NCBI RefSeq assembly: GCF_036195325.1
Contig: NZ_CP108101.1
Coordinates: 7,440,001 to 7,504,000, forward strand
Origin: Streptomyces sp. NBC_00234
Lineage (GTDB): Bacteria; Actinomycetota; Actinomycetes; Streptomycetales; Streptomycetaceae
Length of the DNA: 64,000 bases
Direction of reading: 5' to 3'
The notes beneath the pieces were generated by a model. It was not told the DNA's origin and searched no databases. It saw nothing but the letters and a program-made list of their open reading frames with translations. Below are positions 44,128 to 53,758 of the stretch, piece after piece; position 1 is the first letter of the stretch, and every line of letters starts with the position of its first letter. The translations under genes and the position numbers were made by a program.

Positions 44128-44580
44128 TCAGCTCACCGCCCGCTTGACGAGCGCGCTGATCTGCGCCTCCACCTCGGGTGTCACCTCGGTCAGGGCGAAC
44201 CCGGCTGCCCACATCGTGCCCTCGTCCAGCTTCGCCTGGTCGCTGAAGCCGAGGGTTGCGTAGCGTGCCTTGAACTTCTCCGCGCTCTGGAAGAAGCAGA
44301 CGACCTTGCCGTCCAGTGCGTAGGCGGGCATGCCGTACCAGAGCTTCGGTGCGAGGACCGGGGCTCCGGCTGTGATGACGGCGTGGACCCGCTCGGCCAT
44401 GATCCGGTCCGAGTCCTGCATTTCGGCGATCTTGGCGAGCACGTCCTGCTCCGCCTGTGCCGCCTTGTCCGCCTGCGAGCTGCGGCGCGCTGCCGCCTTC
44501 TGCTCTTTGGCGTGGTCCTTCATCGCGGCCCGTTCCTCGGCCGTGAATCCTTCGTACGCGCTGCCCTCGGTGTTGCTCAT
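44128..44580 (-). CDS. DUF1801/YdhG-like protein
   Basis: This 150-residue protein has a charged N-terminal coiled part (MKDHAKEQKAAARRSSQADK) and a DUF1801 domain from about 70: LAPKLWYGMPAYALDGKVVC, FFQSAEKFKARYATLGFSD and DEGTMWAAGFALTEVT. The family is related to frataxin-like YdhG iron-binding proteins. AGGGGGAA before ATG 44580 fixes the start; the frame to 44703 is spurious. The substrate is unknown. Confidence 0.84.
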   Translation of the reverse strand: MSNTEGSAYEGFTAEERAAMKDHAKEQKAAARRSSQADKAAQAEQDVLAKIAEMQDSDRIMAERVHAVITAGAPVLAPKLWYGMPAYALDGKVVCFFQSAEKFKARYATLGFSDQAKLDEGTMWAAGFALTEVTPEVEAQISALVKRAVS

Positions 44581-44727
44581 GGCGGAATTCCCCCTGCGGA
44601 TCTCGATGTGCCGGATCTTGAAAGGGACCGTATCCCAGCGCACCCGCACTGTGCCGTCCATCTGGCGAGAGCGACGTCGTCCGGTCGACGACGGCGCGTT
44701 CACCGGTGAGTCGCCGCATCGGGTGCT

Positions 44728-47700
44728 CTATGCGGAGGGGTGACCGCCCCCGACACCGCTCAGCCCGTCGCGTGCCATGGCGTACTGCTGCGGGTGGTCA
44801 CCGGCTCCGGGAAGGGACAGGGCGGTCTCGAACTCCTGCTGTGCCTCGGCGCGGCGGCCCACTGCCGCGTAGGTGCTGCCGAGACGGACGCGGACCTCCA
44901 TCTCCATCCACGTGCTCGTGTGCTCGGTGAGCGTGGCCAGGGCCCTGTGATGGGTGTCGACGGCGGCGTGCAGTCGGCCCTGGACGTGCTCCGCGGTGGC
45001 GAGCCGCGACAGGGTCGCCGTGCGCAGGGGCGGGTCTTCGGCCTCGAGGGCCAGCTCTGCCGCCCGCCGGAGCAGGTCCGTGGCTTCGGTGTACCGGCCG
45101 AGGGTCAGGTGGGCGTCGGCTACGAAGCACAGGGCGTTGCTGATCGTCCTGGGGCGGCCGTTCTTCTCGGCGATGGCGAGGGCGGTGGTGTAGTACTCGA
45201 GTGCTTGCTCGTGCCGTCCCTGCTGGGAGCGGATCGCGCCGAGGTTGCAGGTCGTTATCCCGGTCAGCCAGTCGTCGCCGAGGCGGGCTGCCAGCTCTGC
45301 CGCCTCGCTCAGGTGGGCCATCGCATCCTCGGTGCTGCCCAGTATCGACTCCGTGATGCCTGTCCCGGCGATCGCCCGGGCGCGGTCCCGCAGACCGTCC
45401 TCGCCGCAGCTGTGGCGCAGCGCTTCCGCGAACCAGGTGTGCGCCTGCGGGAACCGCCCCTGGTAGACGTCGACCATGCCCATGCAGTTGCGCAACGAGG
45501 AGGGCATGCGCCGGTCCATGGCCACGTCCGCGCAGGGCAGCGCATGTTCCAGGGCGGTACGGCACTCGTGGAAATGCCCCTGGCGGACCAGATGATCGAC
45601 CAGGGCTTCGGCGATCCAGCACGCGTGGTCGAACCGGTCGGCGGCGGCCGCATAGGCCACGACGTCGACCAGCTCTCCGCCCTGAGCGTTCAGCCACGTC
45701 GAGGCCTCCCGCCAACTACCAAAGGGGGAACCGGCGATGGCGGAACCGGTCGAGAAGCCCTCGGGTCCCCAGTCGCTGGCGATGCGGCAGGCGGCCGTAT
45801 AGAGGTCCAGGACAGCGGTGAGGTCGGCGGCGGCCTCCTCGGGCGCTTCGGTGGCGAGGCGCCGTGCATGGGCCCGTACGAGATCGTGCAGCCGGTAGCG
45901 GCCGGGCAGCGGCTGCTGCAGAAGACTCGCGTCGACCAGGCTCTCCAGGAGGTCCTCGGCATCCTCCGTCGAACCGCCCAGCATGGCGGCGAGGGCCACC
46001 CCGTCGAAGCGAGCGGTCGGGATCCGGCCCAATGCACGGAAACAACGCCGTAGTTCGGGCGCGAGCTGGTCGTACGACAGCCTGATGGCGGCCTCCACGC
46101 TGCGGTCCTCGGCCCGAAGCTCGCCGAGGGCACCTGCGTCGTCCGACATCCGGCCGGCGAGAAAGGCCAGGGTCCAGGACGGGCGGTTCTGCAGGCGGGC
46201 ACCCGCGATGCGCAAGGCGAGAGGCAGGCCGCCGCAGCGTCGGGCGAGTTCGAGCGCGGCCTCGGGCTCGCGATCCGCCCGGGCCTCCCCGAGGAGCTCC
46301 CGGAGCAGACCGATGCCATCGCCCGTGCCCAGTGGCTCCACGGTGAGCCGCAGGTCGGCGTCCAGGCCGGGCAGGCGCTGCCGGCCCGCCACCAGGACCC
46401 GGCTCCCCGGTCCGGCGGGCAGCAGCGGACGCACCTGCTCGGCGCTCCGGGCGTCGTCCACGATTAGCAGCAGGCGGAGCCCACTCGTCGCCGCACGCCA
46501 GGCCGTCACCAGGTCCGCCACGTCATCCAGGCCGTCGGGAAACTCGTCACCGCTGCCGCGGACTGCGCGCAGCAGCCGGCGCAGGGCACGCTGCGGGCTC
46601 ACACTCTCCTGGAGGGGGCCGTGCGCCTGCAGATCCACGAACAGGCAACCGTCGGGATAGTCGTCACCGAGCGCCCAGGCGGCGCGTACGACCAGGGCGG
46701 TCTTGCCGACGCCCGCCGCGCCGTCGACGGCCACCACGGATACCGCTGCCGGGGACACGGGACCGGTGAGCAGGGCGAGTTCGTTCTCGCGGCCCACCAG
46801 ACAGGAGGTGTCGCCGGGGAGTTCGTTCCGGCGCCGGCCGAAGCGGGACGTGGGCGCGGGAAGAGTGCTGGGGCTGCCGGGGTGGTCGGACTCGTCGGAA
46901 CGGTGCGATTCGGGTCGGGAGCTCTCGGCTTGCGTGTTCTTGGGGGCGAAGGTGTCGGCCGTATGCCGCCTCGCCACCCGGCCGAGCAGCAGTTGGTCGT
47001 CCCGGCGCAGGACGGCCTGATGTACGCGGCGCAGCTCCTCGCCGGGCTCCAGGCCCAGTTCGTCCAGGAGCCGGCGTCGCATCTCCTGGTAGGCGGAGAG
47101 CGCCTCGGCCTGTCGGCCGCTGCCGTACAGCGCCCGCATCTGCAAGGCGGCGAGCGGCTCGTCGTGTTGCTGGGCCAGGGGTGCGGACATGAGGTCGTCC
47201 AGGGCGTCCTGGTAGCGACCGAGCAGCACCAGGCACTCGGCCCGGTCCTGATGCAACGCGCGCCGCTGTCGGGTGAGGCGCTGCCGTTCGGCCTCGGCGA
47301 GCGGCCCCGGCAGGCCGGGCAGAGGCTGGCCGCGAAACAGCGCGAGCGCCCGGCTGTCGTGTTCGAGCGCGGCGTCGAGGTCACCGGTGGACTTGGCGCG
47401 CTGGGCGCGGGTGGTCAGTCGGGTGAGCTCGGCGAGGTCGGTTTCCGCGCCCTCGGGCACGAAGCGGTAGCCGCCGCGCCCACCGTGAATCACCGACCGT
47501 GCAGGCCCGGCACCCGCCGGGTCCAGCGTTTTGCGCAGGGGATAGACATAGCTCGGCAGGACCCGGTGACCCGTACCCGGAGGGTCTGTTCCCCATACGT
47601 CGTCGAGGAGTTGCTGGTACGTCACCAAGGCCGGTGAACGTAGAACAAGGGAGGCGAGGACCGCCTGTCGGCGTACCGGGCCGAGTGCGAGCGGCGCACC

Positions 47701-47742
47701 GCCCCGGCGGGCCCGGACGGGCCCGAGCAGGTCGATGCTCAC
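44728..47742 (-). CDS. AfsR/SARP-type regulator with BTAD, NB-ARC and TPR domains
   Basis: This 1004-residue protein (from GTG 47742) has an OmpR-like DNA-binding domain (1-95, DLLGPVRARRGG, GGRGGYRFV) and a BTAD helical domain (100-250). An NB-ARC ATPase domain has Walker A GAAGVGKTA (341-349), Walker B LLLIVDD (424-430) and CGGLPLALRIAG. C-terminal TPR repeats run from about 700 to 990. Such proteins activate secondary-metabolite or development genes. GAGGGAG lies just before GTG 47742; the alternative ATG 47859 adds 39 residues without a good ribosome site. It is divergent from the membrane gene at 48023. Confidence 0.94.
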   Translation of the reverse strand: MSIDLLGPVRARRGGAPLALGPVRRQAVLASLVLRSPALVTYQQLLDDVWGTDPPGTGHRVLPSYVYPLRKTLDPAGAGPARSVIHGGRGGYRFVPEGAETDLAELTRLTTRAQRAKSTGDLDAALEHDSRALALFRGQPLPGLPGPLAEAERQRLTRQRRALHQDRAECLVLLGRYQDALDDLMSAPLAQQHDEPLAALQMRALYGSGRQAEALSAYQEMRRRLLDELGLEPGEELRRVHQAVLRRDDQLLLGRVARRHTADTFAPKNTQAESSRPESHRSDESDHPGSPSTLPAPTSRFGRRRNELPGDTSCLVGRENELALLTGPVSPAAVSVVAVDGAAGVGKTALVVRAAWALGDDYPDGCLFVDLQAHGPLQESVSPQRALRRLLRAVRGSGDEFPDGLDDVADLVTAWRAATSGLRLLLIVDDARSAEQVRPLLPAGPGSRVLVAGRQRLPGLDADLRLTVEPLGTGDGIGLLRELLGEARADREPEAALELARRCGGLPLALRIAGARLQNRPSWTLAFLAGRMSDDAGALGELRAEDRSVEAAIRLSYDQLAPELRRCFRALGRIPTARFDGVALAAMLGGSTEDAEDLLESLVDASLLQQPLPGRYRLHDLVRAHARRLATEAPEEAAADLTAVLDLYTAACRIASDWGPEGFSTGSAIAGSPFGSWREASTWLNAQGGELVDVVAYAAAADRFDHACWIAEALVDHLVRQGHFHECRTALEHALPCADVAMDRRMPSSLRNCMGMVDVYQGRFPQAHTWFAEALRHSCGEDGLRDRARAIAGTGITESILGSTEDAMAHLSEAAELAARLGDDWLTGITTCNLGAIRSQQGRHEQALEYYTTALAIAEKNGRPRTISNALCFVADAHLTLGRYTEATDLLRRAAELALEAEDPPLRTATLSRLATAEHVQGRLHAAVDTHHRALATLTEHTSTWMEMEVRVRLGSTYAAVGRRAEAQQEFETALSLPGAGDHPQQYAMARDGLSGVGGGHPSA

Positions 47743-48022
47743 CGGCTCCCTCGCCTCGGCCGGACTCCCGCCCGAACCCTCTGAATCCACGCCCACGTCC
47801 AAGTCCCCACGTCCACTGAGTGCCCAGTGCCCGCACAGTCTCTCAAATCTGTGCTCCATCGGGATTTCATCGGGCTTGCAGCACGTCACGACAGAGTCTG
47901 CCGAGGTGCGTCCGCGACGGACGCTGCTGCTCCGTCCCGCACTTCTGCGGCGAGGAAGCGCGACCACCGCCATGCGGTCGGCGCGAACCATCCAACACGT
48001 AGTCGAGAGAGGTGACTTCGCT

Positions 48023-48583
48023 ATGTCGCAGGTCAATCGGGCGCCCGGAGCGGGCCCCACCCGCCGCGGTGCGCGATGGGAGCGATACCGGGTCACTCAC
48101 CCGTTCTCCGCCCAGGACCACGCGGGCCTGTGGGGAGCGATCGTGGGTGTCGTGGGGCTCGCCCTGCTGCTCGGCTGGGCGCTCGACATGAAGGGCGGTG
48201 TGATCATTGTCGCGGCGGCCCCGTTCATCGTCGCCTGGCTGGAGAAGCGCCGCACGGCGTTCCAGTTCGACGCAGCCGGCGCCCGGTTCGGCAACGTGCT
48301 GCTGCCGTGGGCCGACGTCACCCAGTTCGTCGTGGCCACCCCGCCGGACGGCCGGCAGGCGCTGATCGGCGCGCGGCTGCGGCCCGGCGCGGTCCTGCCG
48401 GCCGGCGCAGTCGTCCCGCCGCAGAACCCGGCCATGCCCGCACCCATCCATGTCGCCGTACTGCCCCACAAGTTCGACCTCGCGAAGATGGTCGGCAAGG
48501 CGCGCAAGTACGCCCCGCCGCACATCCAGATCGTGGTGGCCGATCCGTCCGGTGAACGGGTCGCGGACCAGCGTGATCGTTGA
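48023..48583 (+). CDS. Membrane protein, PH-like domain type
   Basis: This 186-residue protein has two membrane helices (about 36-55 and 58-70, AGLWGAIVGVVGLALLLGWA) and then a beta-rich part (FQFDAAGARFGNVLLPWADV) of the bacterial PH-like type. GAGAGAGG before ATG 48023 is a good ribosome site. It is divergent from the SARP gene and 161 bp before the beta-propeller gene on the same strand. The function is unknown. Confidence 0.78.
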   Translation: MSQVNRAPGAGPTRRGARWERYRVTHPFSAQDHAGLWGAIVGVVGLALLLGWALDMKGGVIIVAAAPFIVAWLEKRRTAFQFDAAGARFGNVLLPWADVTQFVVATPPDGRQALIGARLRPGAVLPAGAVVPPQNPAMPAPIHVAVLPHKFDLAKMVGKARKYAPPHIQIVVADPSGERVADQRDR

Positions 48584-48744
48584 ACGTGGACACTGCGCAT
48601 GCGTGAGAGAAGGAAGCACGTGACGCTCCGAACGGGGTTGCGGTGTCCGGCCGTACGGAAGCGGGCGGCGTCGAAGACAGGCTCCAGGGAGACGTCAACC
48701 ACGATCCCTGCCGGATCCGTAACGCCGGCAGGAGGGGGAGAGTG

Positions 48745-50292
48745 ATGTCGCGCGAGCCGCAGCCGTGGTACCTGCCACGCCCACCGCAGCAGCCGGTCCC
48801 GGACAACCCGTACGCCCCGGAGGGCTACTCTCCGCCGGGGCAGGGGGCCCGCCGCGGGCGCTTCGGCAACGGCCCGGTGATCGCCACGGTCGTCGTCCTC
48901 CTGCTCCTGGTGACAGGTGGAGGGGTGTACGCCCTCACCGACGGCCGGCAAAGCGGGCCCGCGGAGCCCGTGGCGGGGAAGACGCCCGGCCCCGCCCGGA
49001 CGCCGACCGCTTCCCGTACCCCTGCCGTCCGTACGCCCGAGCCGAAGCGGATCCCGACGTCGGAGGAGATCAACGCGGGGCACGAGCCGGGTGACGCGAA
49101 GGCGTGGGTCGTCGATGACCGGACCGATCTGCCCCGGCGCAGTATCAAGGTCTACGACTTGTGGGTCGTCGGCGACACCGTCGTACAGGCCGTCTACAAG
49201 AAGGTCACCGCCCGCCGCCTCTCCGACGGTGCCGAGGTGTGGAGCCTCCCGTTGCCCGCCCCTGTCTGCGAGACACCGGTCAACCCGACTCCCGACGGCA
49301 AGGTCGTCCTGGTGTACAAGAGCAGCGCGGCCCGCAGCGGGAACCGTTGCAACCAACTCCAGATGATCGACCTCCGGACCGGGAAGGTCGGATGGCACAA
49401 GGAGCTCGCCGAGACCGGATCCATGGACGACACGATCATCGTGAACAGCGCCATCAGCGGCGACGTCCTCGCGATGACGCAGTCCATGAGAGCCGCCGCG
49501 TACCGGGTCGGTGACGGATCCAAGCTCTACGACATCCCCATGGAGAATCCCGGGAAGTGCTACCCCGACGACGTGGCGGGCGGCACCCGGCTGCTGGTGA
49601 GCTCCGACTGTGCGATCAACGTCGATCGCACCAAGAGCTACAGCCAACTCCGCGAGATCGACCCGCGTACGGGCAAGGTCCTCCGGCGCTTCCGGACCGA
49701 GCCGGGCTGGGTGGTCGGCAAGGTGCTCTCCGTCGACCCTGTCGTCTTCACCACGCTCCACGCCGAGGAACGCACCGACAACTGGCGGATCGTCGCGCTG
49801 AGGGCCGACGGAAAGGTCCGCACCACGATCGATGCCAGGCCGAAGGGCTTCAAGTACTGCGCCGACACAGGGGATTCGGGCGAGAACATCCAGAACTGCA
49901 AGGGGACCTTCGCCGAGGGGAACGCCGTCTATCTGGGGGGAACCGACCAGGTGGGGGCCTACGACCTGGATACGGGGAAGCTCGCCTGGGGCGTGAAGTC
50001 CGAGGACAGTACGCTGCACCCTCTGCGCGCGGCGGGCGGCACGTCCGCGTTCGTCTACGAGGCGGCCTCGTGGAGCCGGCCGGGCGGGATCTTCCGCTTC
50101 GGCCCTGGTGGTGTGGACACGAAGAAGCAGGTGCTGCGGCACCCCGCATCCGCCCGGGCCACGGAGTCCGGAATGTTTGCCGGATACCTGGCCTACGTGA
50201 ACGACCGGATCGTCATCACGCCATCGGGCGTGAGCGGCGACGACGCGACGCACGAAGCCGCCATGCTGTCATTCTCCCCTGGAGCCCCCTGA
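48745..50292 (+). CDS. Membrane-anchored PQQ-type beta-propeller protein
   Basis: This 515-residue protein has a Pro/Tyr-rich cytoplasmic start, one membrane helix (about 43-64) and an extracellular domain of PQQ-like repeats: LQMIDLRTGKVGWHKELAE, LREIDPRTGKVLRRFRTE and VGAYDLDTGKLAWGVKSED. No catalytic motif is seen, so a scaffold or sensor role is likely. AGGAGGGGGAGAG before ATG 48745 sets the start, not ATG 48643. It may be co-transcribed with the gene at 48023. Confidence 0.88.
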   Translation: MSREPQPWYLPRPPQQPVPDNPYAPEGYSPPGQGARRGRFGNGPVIATVVVLLLLVTGGGVYALTDGRQSGPAEPVAGKTPGPARTPTASRTPAVRTPEPKRIPTSEEINAGHEPGDAKAWVVDDRTDLPRRSIKVYDLWVVGDTVVQAVYKKVTARRLSDGAEVWSLPLPAPVCETPVNPTPDGKVVLVYKSSAARSGNRCNQLQMIDLRTGKVGWHKELAETGSMDDTIIVNSAISGDVLAMTQSMRAAAYRVGDGSKLYDIPMENPGKCYPDDVAGGTRLLVSSDCAINVDRTKSYSQLREIDPRTGKVLRRFRTEPGWVVGKVLSVDPVVFTTLHAEERTDNWRIVALRADGKVRTTIDARPKGFKYCADTGDSGENIQNCKGTFAEGNAVYLGGTDQVGAYDLDTGKLAWGVKSEDSTLHPLRAAGGTSAFVYEAASWSRPGGIFRFGPGGVDTKKQVLRHPASARATESGMFAGYLAYVNDRIVITPSGVSGDDATHEAAMLSFSPGAP

Positions 50293-50549
50293 GACCTCTG
50301 AGATCCCCTGAGCGCACACCGGATCACGTGACCATGCAATCCCGGGAGGCGCGACCTCGCGCCACGGCAACGAGCGTGTGAGCCACACGACTTCACCCGC
50401 CGTCCTCCGTCGAGACGTGATCCCGCTGTACCCGAGCTTCTCAAGGACACGGAGCGACGGTGTGTTCCACGCGCCGACGGTCGACCGGAGCCGTGTCCGT
50501 CCGGTCGCAGCAGCGGCGTCGACTACCGCTGGAGCACTAGGCTCCGTTC

Positions 50550-50966
50550 ATGACTGCTCAGTGGTATGTCCTCATCGAGGAGGACACCCGCGTGACTCGA
50601 CGCGCCGACGGGGTCGACCTGAAACTGCACCGCTGGGCACTGGTGGCCAGTCACCCCGTCAGCGGCACGGAGGCCCAGGCGCGCGCCGCGACCGAGGACG
50701 CGGCCTTGCACTACGTGCCGAACGTCCTGGCCCGTCATGCCCGACCGGGTGACGCCCCGGCCCGCAGCGCTTTCCTCACCTCCGACGGCGCCTGGCTGGT
50801 CCGGCTCAACCAACACCACCGCGAGTGCCACATACGCGTGACCGCTGCCCGCCTCGTACACACGCAGGAGGAGAAGAAGGCCCCGCCGAAGACCCTCAAG
50901 GAGAAGGTCCGCCAGGCTCTGGAGGGACCCGCGCCTTCAGAGAACCCGTGGGCTCCCAGAGGCTAG
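50550..50966 (+). CDS. Hypothetical protein
   Basis: This 138-residue soluble protein starts MTAQWYVLIEEDTRVTRRAD, has an alpha/beta body (HRWALVASHPVSGTEAQARA) and a basic C-terminal tail (EKKAPPKTLKEKVRQALEG). I do not recognise the family, though similar short proteins occur in Streptomyces. No membrane segment or metal motif is seen. The gap 50293-50549 before it has no gene. Confidence 0.68.
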   Translation: MTAQWYVLIEEDTRVTRRADGVDLKLHRWALVASHPVSGTEAQARAATEDAALHYVPNVLARHARPGDAPARSAFLTSDGAWLVRLNQHHRECHIRVTAARLVHTQEEKKAPPKTLKEKVRQALEGPAPSENPWAPRG

Positions 50967-51055
50967 GGTCTTTCGTCCGGAAAGGCCGGATCAGGGAGCG
51001 GGGCCTGGTGTGGGCGCCAGGGCACGCGAGCCCGGCATGATCCAAACGAGAAGCC

Positions 51056-52138
51056 CTAGGTGTGTCGGGACGTGCTGGTGACCGTGCCAGAGGGATCGTG
51101 CGACTCCTCGTTCCGAGTGGGGGTGGAAGCCGCTGCGAACGTGACGACAGCGATGAATCCCGCCATCAGGGCACAGACGACCCGGGTGAGGATGCGCATA
51201 CGTCGGTCGCTGCCGGCGCGGGTGGACCGGGCGCTGGGGAGGGTCGCCGAGGCACCCTCGGTCACGAGTGTGCGCAGCGTCTGCTTCAACGCCTCGATGT
51301 CGTGGCCGAGTTCGGGAACGTGCTGCCCGATGGCGACGCGTGCGCGCACCAACCGGTCTCTGGTGACTGCCGTGCTCGTCTCCGTTTCGGCGGCTGCCTG
51401 GGAGACGGTGAGCCCCAGTCCGTCGCTGAGCAGGGCGATTCGGCGACATGCCGCAGGCAAGGCGAGCAGGGCCTGGAGGAGCGGATCGGCCGGCTCGGGT
51501 TCGGCGTGTCTGAGCGCGGGACGGAAGCGGTGCCACGGGGACAACGCGTACTCATACGCCTGAGCGCGCACCCAGCCGACGGGGTCGGGGTCGACGGCGA
51601 CCTCGGGCCAGTGCTCCCAGGCATAGTGGAAGGCATGCTCGACGGCTTCGAAGGCGAACCCGCGGCGTCCGGTGAGCAGGCGGATCTGGTGAACAAGTCC
51701 TGGCGCGGCGTAGGCGTAGAGCTCGTCGAAGGCGTCGTCCGGGGTCGCGGCCGATCGGAACGACGGCCTGTTCTCCCAAGCACGGTCGCGATCCGGGGGT
51801 TCGGCAACAGGTCGCTGCCGGCGCCCGTCGGGGCGCGTCGAAACGTACCCGCTGCCGGGTGTGTGCGGGAGCCGGGGTGGCCTGGTCGGGCTCCGCCCAT
51901 GGGCGGGGGCCGAGGGCGGAGCGCTCCCGCCCGGTCGCGTGTGGGTGTGAGCCGGTGCGTCACCTGGCCCGTACGCGGAGAGGCTTGCGTACCCTTGGCG
52001 GCTCAGTGAGCCGCGCGTCGTGTCGAGGGTATGGATGACCGGATTCCCTCCCGAACCGCGGGCTATGTGTGGCGAGCCTCCTCGGCCGGCTGAGGGCGGG
52101 ACGTCGCGGGCGGGTCGATCCGTTGTGCTGTGACTCAT
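51056..52138 (-). CDS. Sigma-70-like protein with a C-terminal membrane anchor
   Basis: This 360-residue protein has a long disordered N-terminal part (1-125) and a region-2-like domain (DDAFDELYAYAAPGLVHQIR, about 127-146, and GFAFEAVEHAFHYAWEHWPE). A region-4-like helix-turn-helix follows (GLTVSQAAAETETSTAVTRD, about 260-279). A single hydrophobic helix lies near the C-terminus (VVCALMAGFIAVVTFAAAST). The ECF pattern is degenerate, so it may bind RNA polymerase poorly or not at all. ATG 52138 is preferred over 52177. It is upstream-adjacent to no anti-sigma gene. Confidence 0.72.
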   Translation of the reverse strand: MSHSTTDRPARDVPPSAGRGGSPHIARGSGGNPVIHTLDTTRGSLSRQGYASLSAYGPGDAPAHTHTRPGGSAPPSAPAHGRSPTRPPRLPHTPGSGYVSTRPDGRRQRPVAEPPDRDRAWENRPSFRSAATPDDAFDELYAYAAPGLVHQIRLLTGRRGFAFEAVEHAFHYAWEHWPEVAVDPDPVGWVRAQAYEYALSPWHRFRPALRHAEPEPADPLLQALLALPAACRRIALLSDGLGLTVSQAAAETETSTAVTRDRLVRARVAIGQHVPELGHDIEALKQTLRTLVTEGASATLPSARSTRAGSDRRMRILTRVVCALMAGFIAVVTFAAASTPTRNEESHDPSGTVTSTSRHT

Positions 52139-52494
52139 CGGTGCGCGGCGCCGCTCTGGGTGGAGGTACACATGCACGCATCTTGGGCGAGGCAGGAAGC
52201 TTTCTCCTAATGCGTTACGGACACGTACGGTCTTGGTGATTTCTTCTCCGCCAATGATCGGGATCGATCTTTACTGTGGATATGAGGTCATGGTGAGAGA
52301 TCGCCGCGCGGGCAAGTGGTGGAGGCGTGTCGTGCCGCGAGCTGGTGGGCCGGTCGGCGAACCGCCAGGAGTGGCTCGGCTCCGCCGGGCCGCATCCGTG
52401 TTGCGTGCTTCAGGCCGCCTCGTCGGCAAGCGGTCGAGGGGCGCGAGAGTCCCGTCGCCGACGTGCCCGCCGGCGGCCCCGGTGCGGCCTCGGA
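52139..52494. other. Intergenic, no supported gene
   Basis: No coding signal. The 52190-52300 part is relatively AT-rich (CTTTCTCCTAATGCGTTACG) and may hold the promoter of the sigma-like gene. Confidence 0.45.
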
Positions 52495-53742
52495 TCAATT
52501 TCGCACCTGTGGCCTGTAGTGCTCCAGATGAGTGCGGACTCGGGTCAAGTACGGCTGGATTGAGCGAAGTTGTGCACCCTGCTGCTGCACGACCCACGTG
52601 GCTGTCCGATACGCGGCGGCGAGGTGGAGGGCCGGGTCACCCGGGACACCCACGAGGTCGGGGGCGATGGCGCAGAGCATTCTGCCCAGTGCGGAGATGG
52701 AGTCCTCTGGGCTGAAAGGGGGCCTGGGTACGGCGTTCTGCCGCTCGGGCGGGAGGTAGTAGCGCAGTACGCGTGGCGTCCAGCGGGCGATTCCGTACTC
52801 GTCCTTCGCCGGGTCGCTGAGGGTCGGATCGAAGTCGCTTTCCGCCTTGAGGATGGCGGCCACCAGGGCGGGCGTGATCTCCGCGGTGTCGCACAGCGTG
52901 CCCGCCTCGATGATGAGGTGGCGGTATGCGCGGGGGATACCGGCGTCGGTCCGGAGCAGATGTGCGCCGTCATGGAATACCGCGGGCGTCGTGGTGCGAG
53001 CCGGTTTCCCGGAGCCCTCCGGGCCGGCATCGGCGTGCGTAGCGCCCCTGTCGCCCAGGCGGAACACCCCGACGGTGAGCAGTACGGCAGCGAGGACGAT
53101 CAGTGCGGTCAGGCCGGCCGTCCGCAGTCGTGCTGCGCGCATACGGCCGGAGATGAGGCGGTCGGGCCGGCCCGATCGACCGGACCGACCGGGGGGCGGT
53201 GTCACGGAGTCCGGCGCCGCGCCTGGTGCGGGCGCCGGATCCGGCACTGCGGAGTGCGGTTCCGCGGCCGAGTCCCCTGGCGCCGAAGCGGTGCTGCGGA
53301 TCGGTTCGGAGATCTCCTCGGGCGGAGTGGCCCGCGACGGGGTGACGGTCACCGAGGCCCGTGACGCTGGGAGACGTGCCAGGGCAGCGAGGTCCGCGGC
53401 CTGGTCCGGGGTGCCTGCCGAGTACCCCGGTGTGCCATCGCCCGGGGGCGCCTCGGGAGGCAGCGGCGGAGGGCTGGTGATCAGCCGGTGTGTGCGGACC
53501 CTGCGCTGCTCCCACTCCGCCGGATCGCCGCCGCAGGCGGTGACGAAGGCGGCCAGTACGGTGGCGCTCGGCAGCCGCCGGCCGGCTGCCGCGGCGGCCA
53601 GGGTGGAGGCCGAGTAGTGGGCCCGGGCGGCGAGTCGCCGGTAGGGCGGGCTGCCCGCCCGGCGTCTCAACTCCCTGAGTTCGTAGGCGAATCGGGCCAC
53701 GGGGCCCTGGTCGAGATCGAGCGGCTGTTCCTGGCGTCCCAC
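52495..53742 (-). CDS. XRE helix-turn-helix, membrane helix and transglycosylase-like domain protein
   Basis: The 415-residue protein has an XRE-type DNA-binding domain at the N-terminus (YRRLAARAHYSASTLAAAAA, about 33-52), a Pro-rich linker and a membrane helix near 215-235 (LTALIVLAAVLLTVGVFRLG). A C-terminal SLT-like domain (about 265-410) has the probable catalytic Glu in AAILKAESDFDP and YGIARWTP. GGGAGGT 7 bases before GTG 53742 fixes the start. It may link a cytoplasmic DNA-binding part with a wall enzyme outside. Confidence 0.8.
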   Translation of the reverse strand: MGRQEQPLDLDQGPVARFAYELRELRRRAGSPPYRRLAARAHYSASTLAAAAAGRRLPSATVLAAFVTACGGDPAEWEQRRVRTHRLITSPPPLPPEAPPGDGTPGYSAGTPDQAADLAALARLPASRASVTVTPSRATPPEEISEPIRSTASAPGDSAAEPHSAVPDPAPAPGAAPDSVTPPPGRSGRSGRPDRLISGRMRAARLRTAGLTALIVLAAVLLTVGVFRLGDRGATHADAGPEGSGKPARTTTPAVFHDGAHLLRTDAGIPRAYRHLIIEAGTLCDTAEITPALVAAILKAESDFDPTLSDPAKDEYGIARWTPRVLRYYLPPERQNAVPRPPFSPEDSISALGRMLCAIAPDLVGVPGDPALHLAAAYRTATWVVQQQGAQLRSIQPYLTRVRTHLEHYRPQVRN

Positions 53743-53758
53743 CCTGCGTACCTCCCTG

